39,635 bases of DNA from RUG14300 sp964561145 (GTDB lineage: Bacteria; Bacillota; Clostridia; Christensenellales; CAG-1252). A model generated the notes under the pieces. That model saw nothing but the letters and a program-made list of their open reading frames with translations. It was not told where the DNA came from and made no database searches. A program made the position numbers and the translations under genes. Positions 38,443-39,635 of the stretch are shown in pieces; positions within the stretch are counted from its first letter, which is position 1, and the number at the start of each line of letters is the position of its first letter. The stretch covers positions 1 to 39,635 of the forward strand of contig CAZLNZ010000020.1 in assembly GCA_964561145.1 (NCBI GenBank), read 5' to 3'.

Positions 38443-39635
38443 ATGTTAAAACGCTTTTGTTTTTTGTTCATTATTTTTTCTTTTGTATTTGTCCTTTGTT
38501 TTAGTTGCACTACGCAATTGACTGCGACGTTTGCGGCGGGTAGTCATTCTATATCGACTTATTCGGATGTCGTTATAGGGGGAAACCATGTAGCTCTCAA
38601 GGGTAAGGAAGATGTTATTGCTGAACTTTCAAATGTTCATTATATCAGGAATTATAAATACTTTGTTAATAGCCCCAAACATAGGATTAATGATGGAAGC
38701 GATAATTCTATCGGCACTTGTACGACAGTAGCAATGCAGTTAATGTTGGGGTATCATTCTTATTATACTGATAGACGATTGATTTTGAACAATGAAAGCG
38801 AGGGAAAAATATTTCTTGGGGAGAAGTTTGGTAAATTAGAATATAACCCTTTTTTATTTGATAGGGATGATTTTGTTTTTTATTATGACGAAGAAGATAA
38901 TCTTGTTTTGACAGTCGATACTGGTGCTTTGGGAACTCAGAATTTGGTTTATAGCGAGATATTTGACCGTATACCTTTAAATAATACAGTGATAGGTCAA
39001 AACTTCGTATTTGTAAATGATGGTACAGACGACTTTCTCAAAACATATTCTGGGATTTACAATAATATTGACATATCATTTGGTGATTACAATAGGCAAG
39101 ATGTTATGGCGGAAATTGACTCACAGAGACCTGTAACTTTGGGTACAAAAACTAGAGATGCAGATGACCCAGATGATTTGCTATCAAAATCTTACCATGT
39201 GGTTGTTGCGTATGGATATGCAGATTATAATGGGGAGTTTGGATACATCTGTAATATGGGGTGGGGTTATTCGCACTGTATGACATGGGTTCCAGAAAGC
39301 TATTTTCATTATCAGAATATAATACATATTGATCACACACATGCCTTGGTTGATCAACAAGTTGATTTTAAAAGTTTATACAGACATTTAAAATGTTCAG
39401 AGTGCGGATGTGATATATTAGATGATTTGTATGATGTTAATGATGAAGGTGATGCTATTACATCTCTAAGGTATGATCCCTTATTAAGCATTACAATTCC
39501 TGACAGTATTGGTAACAAGGAAATATCAGAAATCGGTGATGGAGTTTTTAGTAATACCAATATTGAAACTTTAACTTTCAATAGCAATTCTTTAAAAATC
39601 GGTGATTGTGCTTTTGAAGGATGCGATAAGCTTTC
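38443..39635 (+). CDS. Secreted cysteine-peptidase-like protein with BspA-type LRRs (partial)
   Basis: The open frame runs off the window end (397 codons visible). An N-terminal signal segment (about 4-30) has either a poor lipobox (FSC) or a signal-peptidase I site after FAA. The next part looks like a papain-like peptidase of the C10/C39 type: NSIGTCTTVAMQLMLGYHSYY carries the candidate catalytic Cys93, and KSYHVVVAYGYADYNGEFGYICNMGWG the candidate His252. A CxxCxC patch (CSECGC) follows, then leucine-rich repeats of the BspA type (ISEIGDGVFSNTNIETLTF, KIGDCAFEGC). It is likely a surface or secreted protease or adhesin. AGGAGG lies 7 nt before the ATG. Confidence 0.8.
   Translation, partial: MLKRFCFLFIIFSFVFVLCFSCTTQLTATFAAGSHSISTYSDVVIGGNHVALKGKEDVIAELSNVHYIRNYKYFVNSPKHRINDGSDNSIGTCTTVAMQLMLGYHSYYTDRRLILNNESEGKIFLGEKFGKLEYNPFLFDRDDFVFYYDEEDNLVLTVDTGALGTQNLVYSEIFDRIPLNNTVIGQNFVFVNDGTDDFLKTYSGIYNNIDISFGDYNRQDVMAEIDSQRPVTLGTKTRDADDPDDLLSKSYHVVVAYGYADYNGEFGYICNMGWGYSHCMTWVPESYFHYQNIIHIDHTHALVDQQVDFKSLYRHLKCSECGCDILDDLYDVNDEGDAITSLRYDPLLSITIPDSIGNKEISEIGDGVFSNTNIETLTFNSNSLKIGDCAFEGCDKL

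Noticed and set aside
1..39635. rRNA genes, tmRNA, riboswitches other than the L1/L10 leaders, complete insertion sequences
   Set aside because: None recognised by eye; a covariance-model scan would be needed to exclude small RNAs.

Overview
The window looks like chromosome from a low-GC Gram-positive bacterium, most likely an uncultured gut-type member of Clostridia. The evidence is its AT-rich intergenic DNA, AGGAGG-type ribosome sites, near-consensus TTGACA-17-TATAAT promoters, a Firmicutes-style rpmG-secE-nusG-rplKA-rplJL cluster with L1 and L10 leaders, a Fur/reverse-rubrerythrin pair typical of anaerobes, a CotH-like lipoprotein and a DUF6273-type lipoprotein. I cannot name genus or species from sequence alone.

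Layout. 1-49 is the 3' part of tRNA-Val(UAC), with its terminator and then a tyrosine integrase (419-1354). 1618-3125 encodes a lipoprotein (InlB-like repeat, then DUF6273) split by a one-base change in a T9 tract. smpB and a DUF1294 membrane gene run leftwards. 4005-12203 holds a CotH-like lipoprotein, a large ABC-FtsX exporter preceded by a perfect 51-bp palindrome, a PH-like membrane protein and a large lipoprotein. 12386-14487 holds a nitroreductase and a MarR/TauE operon with a clear operator. An M13 peptidase, a DEDDh exonuclease, secG, fur-rubrerythrin with a perfect Fur box, phosphoglucomutase and ispE follow. 22132-25640 is an accessory island: a zinc-ribbon/tandem-TIR protein, then a WYL-like regulator divergent from a toxin-like/immunity-like pair, the last three lying between 34-bp direct repeats. 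25782-29249 is the ribosomal/secretion cluster, which ends without rpoB. A lipoprotein, a nest of structured dispersed repeats, a GH31 glycosidase plus esterase, a HAD phosphatase and an alkaline-phosphatase-superfamily enzyme follow. The right end (36588-39635) is a tandemly duplicated lipoprotein/secreted-protein unit ending in a cysteine-peptidase-like protein with BspA-type leucine-rich repeats, cut by the window edge.

Themes. (1) Two surface lipoprotein genes are each out of frame by one base in a mononucleotide run (T9 and A8), which suggests phase-variable surface proteins or, less interestingly, assembly error. (2) Three genes (smpB, ispE, the WYL-like regulator) have a -10 box exactly 6 nt before the ATG and no Shine-Dalgarno, so they are predicted leaderless. 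(3) A dispersed element of hairpins with compensatory changes occurs in at least three copies. (4) The TIR and WYL/toxin/immunity island is the best candidate for an undescribed conflict or defence module.
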